A stretch of 64,000 nt of DNA from assembly GCA_022539475.1 (NCBI GenBank), contig VCMS01000365.1, positions 26,959-90,958 of the forward strand, read 5' to 3'. The notes beneath the pieces are model-generated. The model ran no database searches. It was given only the letters and a program-made list of their open reading frames with translations, and was not told the DNA's origin. Below, in pieces: positions 32,124 through 42,153 of the stretch; the stretch's first letter is position 1, and every line of letters begins with the position of its first letter. The stretch is from Gracilaria domingensis (Eukaryota > Rhodophyta > Florideophyceae > Gracilariales > Gracilariaceae). The position numbers were made by a program, and so were the translations under genes.

Positions 32124-34028
32124 TGTGGCCCGTCAAACGGTACACGGACAGGTGTGCGTGTCTACACTCCTGCGTTGTGCCCAACGCAGCGGTAATACAG
32201 AATATAGTTAAAAATGCTTTATTATAGTTAATCCTATCTTAGGTTTAGTTAGTTTTCTACGCAGAATCTACCTTGCGTGTGGCCAGGAGGCGCCGCACTA
32301 CAAGCAGGGCGACATGAGATTGTCTACTTAAGTGGCAGAGAGCGCTCCAACGCTGACCACCCGACCTCATCGGCTGTCAATTGCCAAATTCGTGGTCACC
32401 CACAGGAGGCGCCTGCGCTTGCGCAAATACACGTGCATTCCACGCTGTGTACTGCGTTGCGTAGGCGCCCCCTGTGGCGGCATATGCGCTTAAAGTATCT
32501 ACCACCTACGCCTCTTATAGGCTAGTACGGTAGATACAACGCATCCATTGGCCAAGCCAACCGTACCGTCGATTCCGCCTGGAATCGACGGTGCGGTTGT
32601 GCATAAAAGGGCCGGAGCAGTCGCCTCCGACTCAACTCCGGCCAGACCACTTCCCTTCGACGACCTCCCCCCTACCCCCACAACCTTCCAACCTCTCTCC
32701 TTTTCCCTTTGTCGTCCTCAACCTTTCCTCATCCCCTACTTCTCTCTCTACTTCTCCCCTTGGCGGCCTGGTCTCACCGCCCTCCCTCGCCACTGCCACT
32801 CACACTGACCCTCTGTCTGGGCTCGTCCTGTGTGAGTAGGCAAAGCGTCTGTACCACCCTTCCATTGGGTTAGCCTTGTGCAGGCGTGACTCTGCCTTTC
32901 ATTATCCGCTTTGTTTGGCCTTTCTTGTCCCTTTTGTTCCCTTCGTTGGTTTCTTTCGCTGTTGTTGTTCCATCTGCCATTTGTCTTGCCCGAACTACCG
33001 TCGTTGTTGTCATCTTCGTTTGTTCCCCGTTTCTTGCTGTTTGGCGGCCTTCTGCTGCCTGCATCCGTTCTATTGCTTCCCGTTTCGGCCTTGGCCCCTG
33101 GTTTTGCTGGTTCTTTCGCGTTGCGATTCTGTTCCTCACATAGTGTTGCTTTGCACCTGTTGTTGCTAGACGCACTGTGTGATACAGCGTAAGGTTGTCC
33201 TTAACCTACGGCCCTGAGGCAATCGTTCAAGAGTAAGTTGTCTACAGCTACTCTTTTGGCATTTTGTGTGACTACTAACGTTTCGTTTGTTTCACATCAA
33301 GTGCCAAGGTCTATCGTTTCATCCAGCGAGTATTCATCCGTGGTCGATCCGGACGAGCGTATAGAAGAAGTCCCCGATCCCGTTCCTCAGATAAAGAAGT
33401 CGGCTGTTCAGCCTTTTGACGGGCCACGCGAGCGCCACATCTTTCGTGTAGCCCATCAGAAGGAGAAGCGCCGTCGTAACCCTCCGCCGCGTAAGCGAAT
33501 CTTCAAACGCTGTCGTGTCTGTGACATCAAGGTCCAGAGCCAGCGTCAGCTTGAAGTCCATCAAGCCGGCCGTCGCCATCGCAGAGCTTTGCGCCGTGCA
33601 AACTACACCGAGCTGGACATTCACTGCAGGCTTGCGACATCCGGTTCTCTGAAGCCCACGATCTGCGCGTCCACTACAGGAGCCGCCGTCATCGTGCGAC
33701 ACTTAGAAAGAAGAACAATACTATCTTTTAGAGCACAGGTCTCTCCTTTCATTGTCCAGTTGCGACACATATCTATTCATATCTCATTACATATATTACC
33801 CTTGTTTGTTCTTCTTTATCTTCTTGTCTATCGTTTGGTATCCCTCTTCTGTTCTTGTGCTCGTGCTTTGTTGTTTGGCTTCTGCCGCACTCTATCTACG
33901 TAAGCTTATATTTGGCTAGTGCTTCTTCGTCCGATTGGACTGGTACTCTACGAGAGCAAACTTTATTTTTATCGTTTTTGCCCCCTTTGGCTGTAACCGC
34001 CGACGCCATCACCAAAATGGCGTTTTCA
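32124..34028 (+). repeat. LTR shared by copies B (3') and C (5'), 1905 bp
   Basis: TGTGGCCCG to TTTTCA. It follows the copy B integrase end and precedes the copy C gag, with only one LTR between the two internal regions. Confidence 0.9.
33232..33731 (+). pseudogene. LTR zinc-finger gene of copy C 5' LTR, frameshifted in finger 2
   Basis: Same structure as the intact copy at 41356: exon base 33232, 69-bp intron 33233-33301 with GTAAGT donor, second exon from 33302. One G is missing near 33629 (CACTGCAGG-CTTGC), which shifts the frame at the first Cys pair of the second finger. Finger 1 is intact. The 3' LTR of the same element has the full gene. Confidence 0.7.
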
Positions 34029-37000
34029 TGGTACTCTCGCCGAGGTGCCCTTGGCCCCGATACTATGGACACCTCGACGCCTCTCTTCGACGGATACAAT
34101 TCCGATGTTCGTCGATTTCTCTTTTTCTTCGAGAACGTTGCCACCCGTGGAAAGCCTGATGAGGAGCGTTCCTCCGAAATCTTGGGCTTCCTAAGTGGTG
34201 ACGCCTTCGATCATTATTATAATAATTTCTCTGTAGATGGCGTGCTCACCCCGAACGCGGCCAACTACATATCAGTTAAGAAGTCCCTGCTCGATCGCTT
34301 TGGCGCTGCTGAGGAACCCGAGGAGTATATCCGAGAAGCTGTGACTGCCCGTTTGGACTACGGTGATCTCCTTGGTTCCCTCCAGCGCATGGACGCTTGC
34401 TTCGACAAGGCCGAGTTCAACGCGAAGGCCAAGTTCGGCCTTCTCCGTAAAGCAGTTATGGAGTACGCAGACTTAGCTCAGTTTGTGATATTCCGCGGAG
34501 CAAGCGACTATAAGTCGCTGAAAGATCTCATCAAGTCCTTTGTGGCCGGCAAGAAGGCCCTCGGAGCAGGCGGTTCACTGGCGTTTATGCCTCCTCCGAA
34601 GAAAGTGTTACAAAGGAGGCCCGTCGAGCCTTCTGATGGGAATCCCACTGCAGACAAGGTGGATCAGCTAGCTAGTCAGCTGGCAGAACTCACTCTCTTG
34701 ATGAAGAAGAAGTCAGGACCACCTCCGAAGGCTGATGGAGAGCAAGTTTGTGGCTACTGTCAGAAGCCTGGTCATTTTTCTACTCGCTGTCCACAGAATC
34801 CGCATCGCGATACGCGTTGTGGGGGCTGTGGAAAGATGGGGCATTCCATCGCAACGTGTTGGAAGCGCCATTCGGAAAAGAAGGTCCGTTTCGATGCCGA
34901 CAATCAGAAAGAAATCCCGGAAGTTCCCAGACCCAACCAAGTTTCTGTAGTCACCGAGGATGACCTTCAGGATCGCGAAACTGTAGCGATGGCCAAACGA
35001 GCCGCTGATGGCGCCCCATTGCCAAAGCAGGCCCGCCTGGAACATCGGGTTGGTGTCAAGGAGCTTCTGAACCCAGCAAGCGACACTCCATTTCGCTTGA
35101 TTCGCTCAGCCACGCGTAATCGATCCAGAAAGCCTAAGAAGGCCTCCACAAAGAAGCTCTCTGGTAAGTCAATGCTCCAGGAGCACGCCGGAAAATATAA
35201 CGTAATGGAGGAGCTCGCGAATGCCCCGACCGGGCTCACATTCGGTCAACTCATTCGCGGGGACGCCGATGCGGCCAAGAAAGATCTGCGTCGAATCATC
35301 TCTGGCCGTTCAACGACCAGAAAGGTCAATGCGACCCAGGTCGAGCGTGAAAACTCTCGTCTTAAGGTTGTGCCTATTACAGTCTATGGGACCATGACCC
35401 AGGCCCTTTTGGACTCTGGCGCTGTCCCGAATCTAATGTCAGCAGAACTAGCGGACCATCTGCTACTGACACCGAACCCCACTGAAAGGACGATTAAAGT
35501 AGCTGATGGCAATGTTGCCCGCATTCGTGGTACTCTAGAGGGCGTTCCTGTAAGGTTCGATGACCTCCGAGTATCCCTCGAGTTTCTTGTTATCGAGAAG
35601 CCCCCCTTCGATGTAATCATCGGGAACCCCACGCTAGAAAAGCTGCATGCCTGTATCGATCTTGGTACACAAGAAGTCACCATGAGTTACAACAAGAAGC
35701 ACGTCGTTATAGGACTCGACTCCGATCGTTCCGGATTAGAAGCATTTGTCCCGTTGTCTGAGACAGATAGCGAAGATTTCACGTCAGACTCTGATGCTAT
35801 CCCGTCTGACTCTGAAGACGAGTCGGAGGACTTTGCTAACCTCCCCCTTCCAAAGCAGCGAACAACTGGTGGCGCCGAAGTGACCTTAGTGGCAGTAATG
35901 GAAAGGGATGGGGACGCAGGATCCCAGGATGGCGAAGAGGAGAACGATGGTGAGGAAGAACCCGCCAATGTGACAGCGCAGCCCACCCAAGCCGGGCCGT
36001 CCGAAGGACCTCAAGTATCTGACCAAGCCCATCGACCGACTCAGGCTGAAGATTCCAACGGCCCTAACTTCACCTGGCGTACCATCGGGACTCAGATCCA
36101 TCTGGATAGTTTGACCGCGGAGCGTGGGGAGAACCCTCATGCAAATAATGTGCATATTGCCGGACCCGATGGCCCACAAATTCCTCCAGAGGGAGAAAGG
36201 GTGGCAATCGGACCAGCACCGCGTCAGCAATCCCAGCTGATCTCCCAGTATGATGATGACGAGGATCGACGATTCGAAGACGCGGAGGAAGAAGTGCAGA
36301 CAGATCCCCCTGTCGAAGAAAGATCCGGACCCAATCCCTCCTCCTTCCAGAGCGAGTCTACGGATACCAGCGTACAGCCAGAAGATGTGAATGTCGTGAT
36401 TCCTACAAGTATTGCACCCGGGGCTGATAACCCCAGCGAGCACAGTGAAGTCCGCTCTCCTGACAGTGGGCCCGTAGGTGAAAGCCGGACGGAGTTCCCA
36501 GACGGTAGTGACGATGAGGATGACTCCTCACCGGAGGAAGTAGACCTCATTGGCTCACCACTCTACCGCGACCCTGTCCTTACTATCCCGATCAAAGACG
36601 AAGTAGTTCTGCTTCCTTTAGCCGAAGGACAGTCAGTTACTGACTTCTTGGACGTGCGGGTTCAATTGCGACATCCAGTACCGTCACCCGCGCATCCCCC
36701 TCATCTAGAAGCACAGAACTTACCGCTCGACCGCGTAGGAATGCTGGAGGACGACGACTCCGGCGGTTTTGTCATAGCATTTGAAGAAGAACTACCTCCG
36801 GACGAAATCGACACCCAGATCCCGGGAGATGATGAACAATCACAAGACCCAAGCCGCGACGAAGGAATTGTAGCTGAGCCTACATGCCCAGCACAGGACA
36901 TTGAGTATTCCCTGCAAGATCCAGTTGCACAAGATTCACTTGGTCGCACACTCGATCGACGTGACTACCCCCCCGACACGAACAAGGAGGAGGTGATTCT

Positions 37001-40000
37001 AGAACGGATCTCTCATCTCCCAAGAGATAGACAGGTGGACCTCCTCGCTGTTCTGGATATCTTAAATGTCATAGCATGGTCCTTGTATGATCTTAGGCCC
37101 TCTGACGTGCCGGTAACGCACAGGTTTGACCTCAGTGTCGAGACCCCAATTCATTCGAAGGTCCGAAGGCTACCCCCAAAGCATGACGACGTTGTTCGGA
37201 AAGAGGTTGACAAAATGCTGTCCGCCGGGATCATCAAGCCGTCCATCTCTCCTTGGTCCTTCCCAGTTGTCATCGCACATAAGAAGGATGGAAAGCCCCG
37301 GTTCTGTGTCGACTATCGGGGTCTGAACCAGGTCATGACGCCCGACAGGTGGCCCCTGCCAAACATGGAACAGATTTTTGACGATTTGGGTGGTTGTTCG
37401 TTCTTCACGACCCTAGACCTTTTCTCCGGATACTGGCAGGTGCGCATGGCCCCTGACTGCAAAGAAATGACGACTTTCGTTTGTCGTCAGGGAACCTTCC
37501 AGTTTGAAGTCATGCCTTTTGGTCTCATGAATGCCCCAGCCACGTTTCAAAGAATGATGGACGCGGTCCTTCATGGGGTGGAGTTTGCTCGCGTCTATAT
37601 AGACGACGTTGTCATCTTCTCGAGAAGCCTGGAAGAACATTTGTACCACCTAACCAGGGTGCTCGAGATCCTTGCAAGTCATGGTCTGAAGATAAAAATA
37701 TCCAAATGTGATTTTGCACAACCCCGTATCAAACTGCTTGGTCACGTCATCAACAAGGAAGGCACTTCGGTTGATCAAGACAAGATCGACGTCATCCAAA
37801 AGGCCCCCGAACCCTCGACGGTAACCGAGCTCCGGAGTTTTCTCGGTCTAGCCAGTTATTATCGAAGGTTCATAAAGGATTTCGCGGATACGTCAGCAGT
37901 GTTGCATGCTGCCACTACAGGGAAGGGAAAGCTGAATTTCACCAATGAGATGAAGACCGCGTTTAATGATCTAAAGGGAAAGTTAGTATCCCCGCCGGTC
38001 TTAGCATTTCCCGACTTTGAGAAGCCTTTTAGAGTTGAAACCGATGCTTCTTCAGTCGCGCTTTGTGCCGTTCTGTCACAAAAGAAAGAGGACGGAATGT
38101 ATCACCCAATTCAATTTGCCAGTCGCACGCTTAATGCCGCCGAGCGAAAGTATTCTACTTGCGAAAAGGAGGCCCTAGCCGTGGTCTTTGCCTTGAAGAA
38201 GTTTCGCATGTATCTACTCGGAGGTCTCCCCTTTGAGCTTGTTACGGACCACCAAGCTCTAAAATATGCATTCCAAAAGAAGGACATTCACGGGCGCCTA
38301 GCCCGATGGATGGACCTGCTAGCGGAATACGAGTTCGTTATAGTCTATAGATCTGGCGACAAGAATCGGGCTGCCGACTATCTCTCTCGCTTTGCCGTTG
38401 GGGATCCACCGGAGCAGGATGATGACGTGTCTGTTGTACTGAATACAACAGACGAGGTCTATGACTTGGAGCCCTTCTGCGCGCACATCAAGTTGTACCT
38501 TGCCGCCTTTTCTTTTCCTGAAGAAGACCCTAAGATCCGCGCTTTGGTTAAGAGGAATGCGAAGAAGTTCTTCCTTTGGGAAGGTCTTCTCTATCGCCGT
38601 ACCAAGAAAGGATTAAGAGTGGTACCCTCTGTAAGCAAGCGCCGTGGCATCCTCTCATCCTTTCATGATGACATAGGACATTGGGACTTGGAGGCTACTA
38701 AGGATCTGGTCCAGTTCCGATTCTGGTGGCCTGGAATGTACCCCGACATCGTTTCATATGTTCGCAGTTGTGATGGGTGTCAGTTCACAACACCCCTGCT
38801 TAAGTACCGGCCAGGACAAAGAGCCCCATTGACTGGTCTATTTCATACATTCTCTGTGGACTTCGCCGGTCCTCTTCCGGCTACCAGGAATGGCAACCGT
38901 TTTGCTCTGATTGGTGTAGAACACATAACAGGATGGCCTATTGCCGCGGCCTACGGTAATCAGACCTCTACCACCGTCATTCACTTTGTTCGATCTCAGA
39001 TCGTTTCCCCGTTTGGTCCCCCGCTGACGATCGTGTCCGACAACTTCAGTTCCTTCAAAGCCAAGGCAGTCGAAGCATACATGGAAAGTAAGAAGATATC
39101 CCTCAAGCCCACCATGGCCTATGCCCCTATGTCTAATGGCCGGGCTGAAAGAATGGTTGGAACCATCAAGAAATCGATTGCCAAAACAATCTTCAATAAG
39201 GGACAAGAATGGGATGAAGCTCTCGAGCAGATAATTTACGGATACAGGAGGCGCCGGCTGGGTGGCGGGTTTTCTCCTTTTGAGCTCATGTATGGCACGG
39301 TCCCACGGATGAGCTCAGACGACCTACCCCCTCTCATCGTAGATCCAACTCCCACTAATCGTCATCATGAACTACTTGCAAATTCCGCAGGCAGAGCTTC
39401 CAGAGTTCTATCTCAACCCAATCGACAAGACGACCCCAAGTCCGGGCACCGGTTCAACGTCGGTGATGAGGTCTTGGTGATACATGGGAAGGCTCTGAAT
39501 CCCAACGTGAAATGGCCTGCCTTTCAGTCAAAATTCTACGGACCCTGTAAGGTGGTTAAGGCCAGGCACCCCCGATATGTCCTAGTGTCCCCTCATAATC
39601 GCTACACTAGAGAAGGGGTCCACGCCCGCCGGCTCAAGCGGTATCATCGCCGACCAGTTCATCTGCAGGACGAGGTGGTAGCCACTATTACGGAAGGCGA
39701 AGACACCCCTGTCCCATATCCCACTCAGATCACTGTAATGCCACTCCGCGTTGACTACAATATCCTCACTGCACCCCACCTCTCGTGTCACTTTATCATT
39801 GGAGGGAAAAGCATACATTCATGGCTTAGCCCTTTGAACGTCTCTATCCCAGAGGTGGAAAGGGTTACCTGGACGCTGACGCATGCCTCACTCGCCCTGT
39901 TCTCAATCTCGGGCCCGTTCTTGAGTCGTAGAGGAGGATCTATCTTAAGAACATTATTTCGACGTGTGCACCAGAACTACGGCAGCAATATCGAGCCAGA

Positions 40001-40193
40001 ATTCGCGGTATATCTTTACCACCATGCAGTCTCCTTGCATGGGCATCTCCCAGAATCGCAATTCTACATACAAGAGACTCAGGACCATATTTCGCACTAT
40101 GCTCGCACAGGAATCGCTCGGATACTCAGCTACACCCCCGACCCAGGGAAGCTAGCAGTACCCTTTCTCTTCCACTATACCACCGAGAATTAG
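34017..40193 (+). CDS. gag-pol: Intact Gag-Pol polyprotein of copy C (2058 residues)
   Basis: Start ATG at 34017, 12 nt inside the LTR and the first ATG of the transcript. Domains in order: capsid; CCHC knuckles at about 245-258 and 268-281; aspartic protease with DSGA at 466-469; an acidic, Ser/Pro-rich linker of about 350-400 residues; reverse transcriptase with FCVDYRGLNQ and YIDD at 1194-1197; RNase H with TDASS near 1341-1345 and the TDHQALKYAF segment; integrase with an HHCC finger (HDDIGHWDLE ... CDGC, about 1549-1585), catalytic D near 1613 and 1674 and E near 1709 (D and E separated by 35 residues), and a GPY/F module (WPAFQSKFYGPCKVV, about 1830-1850). About 150 residues of unknown function follow. 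RNase H before integrase and one frame without a gag-pol frameshift define a Ty3/gypsy element. One oddity is Cys instead of Gly after VAL in the RNase H (near 38060). Confidence 0.93.
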   Translation: MAFSWYSRRGALGPDTMDTSTPLFDGYNSDVRRFLFFFENVATRGKPDEERSSEILGFLSGDAFDHYYNNFSVDGVLTPNAANYISVKKSLLDRFGAAEEPEEYIREAVTARLDYGDLLGSLQRMDACFDKAEFNAKAKFGLLRKAVMEYADLAQFVIFRGASDYKSLKDLIKSFVAGKKALGAGGSLAFMPPPKKVLQRRPVEPSDGNPTADKVDQLASQLAELTLLMKKKSGPPPKADGEQVCGYCQKPGHFSTRCPQNPHRDTRCGGCGKMGHSIATCWKRHSEKKVRFDADNQKEIPEVPRPNQVSVVTEDDLQDRETVAMAKRAADGAPLPKQARLEHRVGVKELLNPASDTPFRLIRSATRNRSRKPKKASTKKLSGKSMLQEHAGKYNVMEELANAPTGLTFGQLIRGDADAAKKDLRRIISGRSTTRKVNATQVERENSRLKVVPITVYGTMTQALLDSGAVPNLMSAELADHLLLTPNPTERTIKVADGNVARIRGTLEGVPVRFDDLRVSLEFLVIEKPPFDVIIGNPTLEKLHACIDLGTQEVTMSYNKKHVVIGLDSDRSGLEAFVPLSETDSEDFTSDSDAIPSDSEDESEDFANLPLPKQRTTGGAEVTLVAVMERDGDAGSQDGEEENDGEEEPANVTAQPTQAGPSEGPQVSDQAHRPTQAEDSNGPNFTWRTIGTQIHLDSLTAERGENPHANNVHIAGPDGPQIPPEGERVAIGPAPRQQSQLISQYDDDEDRRFEDAEEEVQTDPPVEERSGPNPSSFQSESTDTSVQPEDVNVVIPTSIAPGADNPSEHSEVRSPDSGPVGESRTEFPDGSDDEDDSSPEEVDLIGSPLYRDPVLTIPIKDEVVLLPLAEGQSVTDFLDVRVQLRHPVPSPAHPPHLEAQNLPLDRVGMLEDDDSGGFVIAFEEELPPDEIDTQIPGDDEQSQDPSRDEGIVAEPTCPAQDIEYSLQDPVAQDSLGRTLDRRDYPPDTNKEEVILERISHLPRDRQVDLLAVLDILNVIAWSLYDLRPSDVPVTHRFDLSVETPIHSKVRRLPPKHDDVVRKEVDKMLSAGIIKPSISPWSFPVVIAHKKDGKPRFCVDYRGLNQVMTPDRWPLPNMEQIFDDLGGCSFFTTLDLFSGYWQVRMAPDCKEMTTFVCRQGTFQFEVMPFGLMNAPATFQRMMDAVLHGVEFARVYIDDVVIFSRSLEEHLYHLTRVLEILASHGLKIKISKCDFAQPRIKLLGHVINKEGTSVDQDKIDVIQKAPEPSTVTELRSFLGLASYYRRFIKDFADTSAVLHAATTGKGKLNFTNEMKTAFNDLKGKLVSPPVLAFPDFEKPFRVETDASSVALCAVLSQKKEDGMYHPIQFASRTLNAAERKYSTCEKEALAVVFALKKFRMYLLGGLPFELVTDHQALKYAFQKKDIHGRLARWMDLLAEYEFVIVYRSGDKNRAADYLSRFAVGDPPEQDDDVSVVLNTTDEVYDLEPFCAHIKLYLAAFSFPEEDPKIRALVKRNAKKFFLWEGLLYRRTKKGLRVVPSVSKRRGILSSFHDDIGHWDLEATKDLVQFRFWWPGMYPDIVSYVRSCDGCQFTTPLLKYRPGQRAPLTGLFHTFSVDFAGPLPATRNGNRFALIGVEHITGWPIAAAYGNQTSTTVIHFVRSQIVSPFGPPLTIVSDNFSSFKAKAVEAYMESKKISLKPTMAYAPMSNGRAERMVGTIKKSIAKTIFNKGQEWDEALEQIIYGYRRRRLGGGFSPFELMYGTVPRMSSDDLPPLIVDPTPTNRHHELLANSAGRASRVLSQPNRQDDPKSGHRFNVGDEVLVIHGKALNPNVKWPAFQSKFYGPCKVVKARHPRYVLVSPHNRYTREGVHARRLKRYHRRPVHLQDEVVATITEGEDTPVPYPTQITVMPLRVDYNILTAPHLSCHFIIGGKSIHSWLSPLNVSIPEVERVTWTLTHASLALFSISGPFLSRRGGSILRTLFRRVHQNYGSNIEPEFAVYLYHHAVSLHGHLPESQFYIQETQDHISHYARTGIARILSYTPDPGKLAVPFLFHYTTEN
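34029..34046 (+). promoter_or_regulatory. Primer-binding site of copy C
   Basis: Begins TGG directly after the LTR end, then TACTCTCGCCGAGGT, as expected for pairing with a tRNA 3' end in CCA. I could not assign the tRNA. The site overlaps gag codons 5-10. Confidence 0.6.
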
Positions 40194-40203
40194 CCCAGTA
40201 CTT

Positions 40204-40225
40204 ACGACGCCCGGCGTAGCGTCGT
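40204..40225 (+). other. Small stem-loop before the 3' LTR
   Basis: ACGACGC and GCGTCGT pair around an 8-base loop between the pol stop (40193) and the 3' LTR (40241). A G/T-rich stretch (TTTGGGTTTGGTGGTG) then abuts the LTR in the place of the polypurine tract. Confidence 0.4.
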
Positions 40226-41355
40226 TTGGGTTTGGTGGTGTGTGGCCCGTCAAACGGTACACGGACAGGTGTGCGTGTCTACACTCCTGCGTTGTGCCCA
40301 ACGCAGCGGTAATACAGAATATAGTTCAAAAATGCTTTATTATAGTTAATCCTATCTTAGGTTTAGTTAGTTTTCTACGCAGAATCTACCTTGCGTGTGG
40401 CCAGGAGGCGCCGCACTACAAGCAGGGCGACATGAGATTGTCTACTTAAGTGGCAGAGAGCGCTCCAACGCTGACCACCCGACCTCATCGGCTGTCAATT
40501 GCCAAATTCGTGGTCACCCACAGGAGGCGCCTGCGCTTGCGCAAATACACGTGCATTCCACGCTGTGTACTGCGTTGCGTAGGCGCCCCCTGTGGCGGCA
40601 TATGCGCTTAAAGTATCTACCACCTACGCCTCTTATAGGCTAGTACGGTAGATACAACGCATCCATTGGCCAAGCCAACCGTACCGTCGATTCCTGCCTG
40701 GAATCGACGGTGCGGTTGTGCATAAAAGGGCCGGAGCAGTCGCCTCCGACTCAACTCCGGCCAGACCACTTCCCTTCGACGACCTTCCCCCCTACCCCAC
40801 AACAACCTTCCAACCTCTCTCCTTTTCCCTTTGTCGTCCTCAACCTTTCCTCATCCCCTACTTCTCTCTCTACTTCTCCCCTTGGCGGCCTGGTCTCACC
40901 GCCCTCCCTCGCGCACTGCCACTCACACTGACCCTCTGTCTGGGCTCGTCCTGTGTGAGTAGGCAAAGCGTCTGTACCACCCTTCCATTGGGTTAGCCTT
41001 GTGCAGGCGTGACTCTGCCTTTCATTATCCGCTTTGTTTGGCCTTTCTTGTCCCTTTTGTTCCCTTCGTTGGTTTCTTTCGCTGTTGTTGTTCCATCTGC
41101 CATTTTGTCTTGCCCGAACTACCGTCGTTGTTGTCATCTTCGTTTGTTCCCCGTTTCTTGCTGTTTGGCGGCCTTCTGCTGCCTGCATCCGTTCTATTGC
41201 TTCCCGTTTCGGCCTTGGCCCCTGGTTTTGCTGGTTCTTTCGCGTTGCGATTCTGTTCCTCACATAGTGTTGCTTTGCACCTGTTGTTGCTAGACGCACT
41301 GTGTGATACAGCGTAAGGTTGTCCTTAACCTACGGCCCTGAGGCAATCGTTCAAG

Positions 41356-41856
41356 AGTAAGTTGTCTACAGCTACTCTTTTGGCATTTTGTGTGACTACT
41401 AACGTTTCGTTTGTTTCACATCAAGTGCCAAGGTCTATCGTTTCATCCAGCGAGTATTCATCCGTGGTCGATCCGGACGAGCGTATAAAAGAAGTCCCCG
41501 ATCCCGTTCCTCAGATAAAGAAGTCGGCTGTTCAGCCTCTTGACGGGCCACGCGAGCGCCACATCTTTCGTGTAGCCCATCAGAAGGAGAAGCGCCGTCG
41601 TAACCCTCCGCCGCGTAAGCGAATCTTCAAACGCTGTCGTGTCTGTGACATCAAGGTCCAGAGCCAGCGTCAGCTTGAAGTCCATCAAGCCGGCCGTCGC
41701 CATCGCAGAGCTTTGCGCCGTGCAAACTACACCGAGCTGGACATTCACTGCAGGGCTTGCGACATCCGGTTCTCTGAAGCCCACGATCTGCGCGTCCACT
41801 ACAGGAGCCGCCGTCATCGTGCGACACTTAGAAAGAAGAACAATACTATCTTTTAG
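41356..41856 (+). CDS. LTR-encoded double zinc-finger protein, ATG made by splicing (intact, lineage 2)
   Basis: Predicted exon end at A41356, intron 41357-41425, second exon 41426-41856. The join makes an ATG in frame with 142 further codons and a stop (432 nt). The donor is a perfect GTAAGT, the branch site is TACTAAC, and the acceptor is CACATCAAG. Features match copy A: acidic Ser-rich N-terminus, basic linker, and two C-x2-C-x12-H-x5-H fingers (CRVC and CRAC starts). Compared with copy A, 40 of the last 92 codons differ, 32 of them silently, and all eight zinc ligands are kept. The upstream 210 nt differ at only two positions. This argues for a translated protein. Likely nuclear or RNA-associated, with no experimental analogue known to me inside an LTR. 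Confidence 0.7.
   Translation, partial: SKLSTATLLAFCVTTNVSFVSHQVPRSIVSSSEYSSVVDPDERIKEVPDPVPQIKKSAVQPLDGPRERHIFRVAHQKEKRRRNPPPRKRIFKRCRVCDIKVQSQRQLEVHQAGRRHRRALRRANYTELDIHCRACDIRFSEAHDLRVHYRSRRHRATLRKKNNTIF
41357..41425 (+). other. Predicted 69-bp intron whose removal builds the ATG
   Basis: GTAAGT donor, TACTAAC branch site, T-rich tract and CAAG acceptor, the same signals as introns in the multicopper oxidase gene of this window plus a textbook branch site. Confidence 0.7.
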
Positions 41857-42153
41857 AGCACAGGTCTCTCCTTTCATTGTCCAGTTGCGACACATATCTA
41901 TTCATATCTCATTACATATATTACCCTTGTTTGTTCTTCTTTATCTTCTTGTCTATCGTTTGGTATCCCTCTTCTGTTCTTGTGCTCGTGCTTTGTTGTT
42001 TGGCTTCTGCCGCACTCTATCTACGTAAGCTTATATTTGGCTAGTGCTTCTTCGTCCGATTGGACTGGTACTCTACGAGAGCAAACTTTATTTTTATCGT
42101 TTTTGCCCCCTTTGGCTGTAACCGCCGACGCCATCACCAAAATGGCGTTTTCA

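Larger units (their letters stand above)
32124..42153 (+). mobile_element. Ty3/gypsy copy C (lineage 2), complete, 10.03 kb
   Basis: 5' LTR 32124-34028, internal region 34029-40240, 3' LTR 40241-42153. The LTRs are almost identical, so insertion or duplication is recent. A single continuous Gag-Pol frame is intact. The five bases left of the array (14707-14711) and right of it (42154-42158) do not match, so no target duplication frames the A-C array. Confidence 0.93.
40241..42153 (+). repeat. 3' LTR of copy C, 1913 bp
   Basis: Family similarity stops exactly at TTTTCA (42153), after which host sequence TGTATCTAGC begins. TATA box at 40721-40728, intron 41357-41425, gag start codon retained at 42142 but followed by host sequence. 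Confidence 0.92.
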
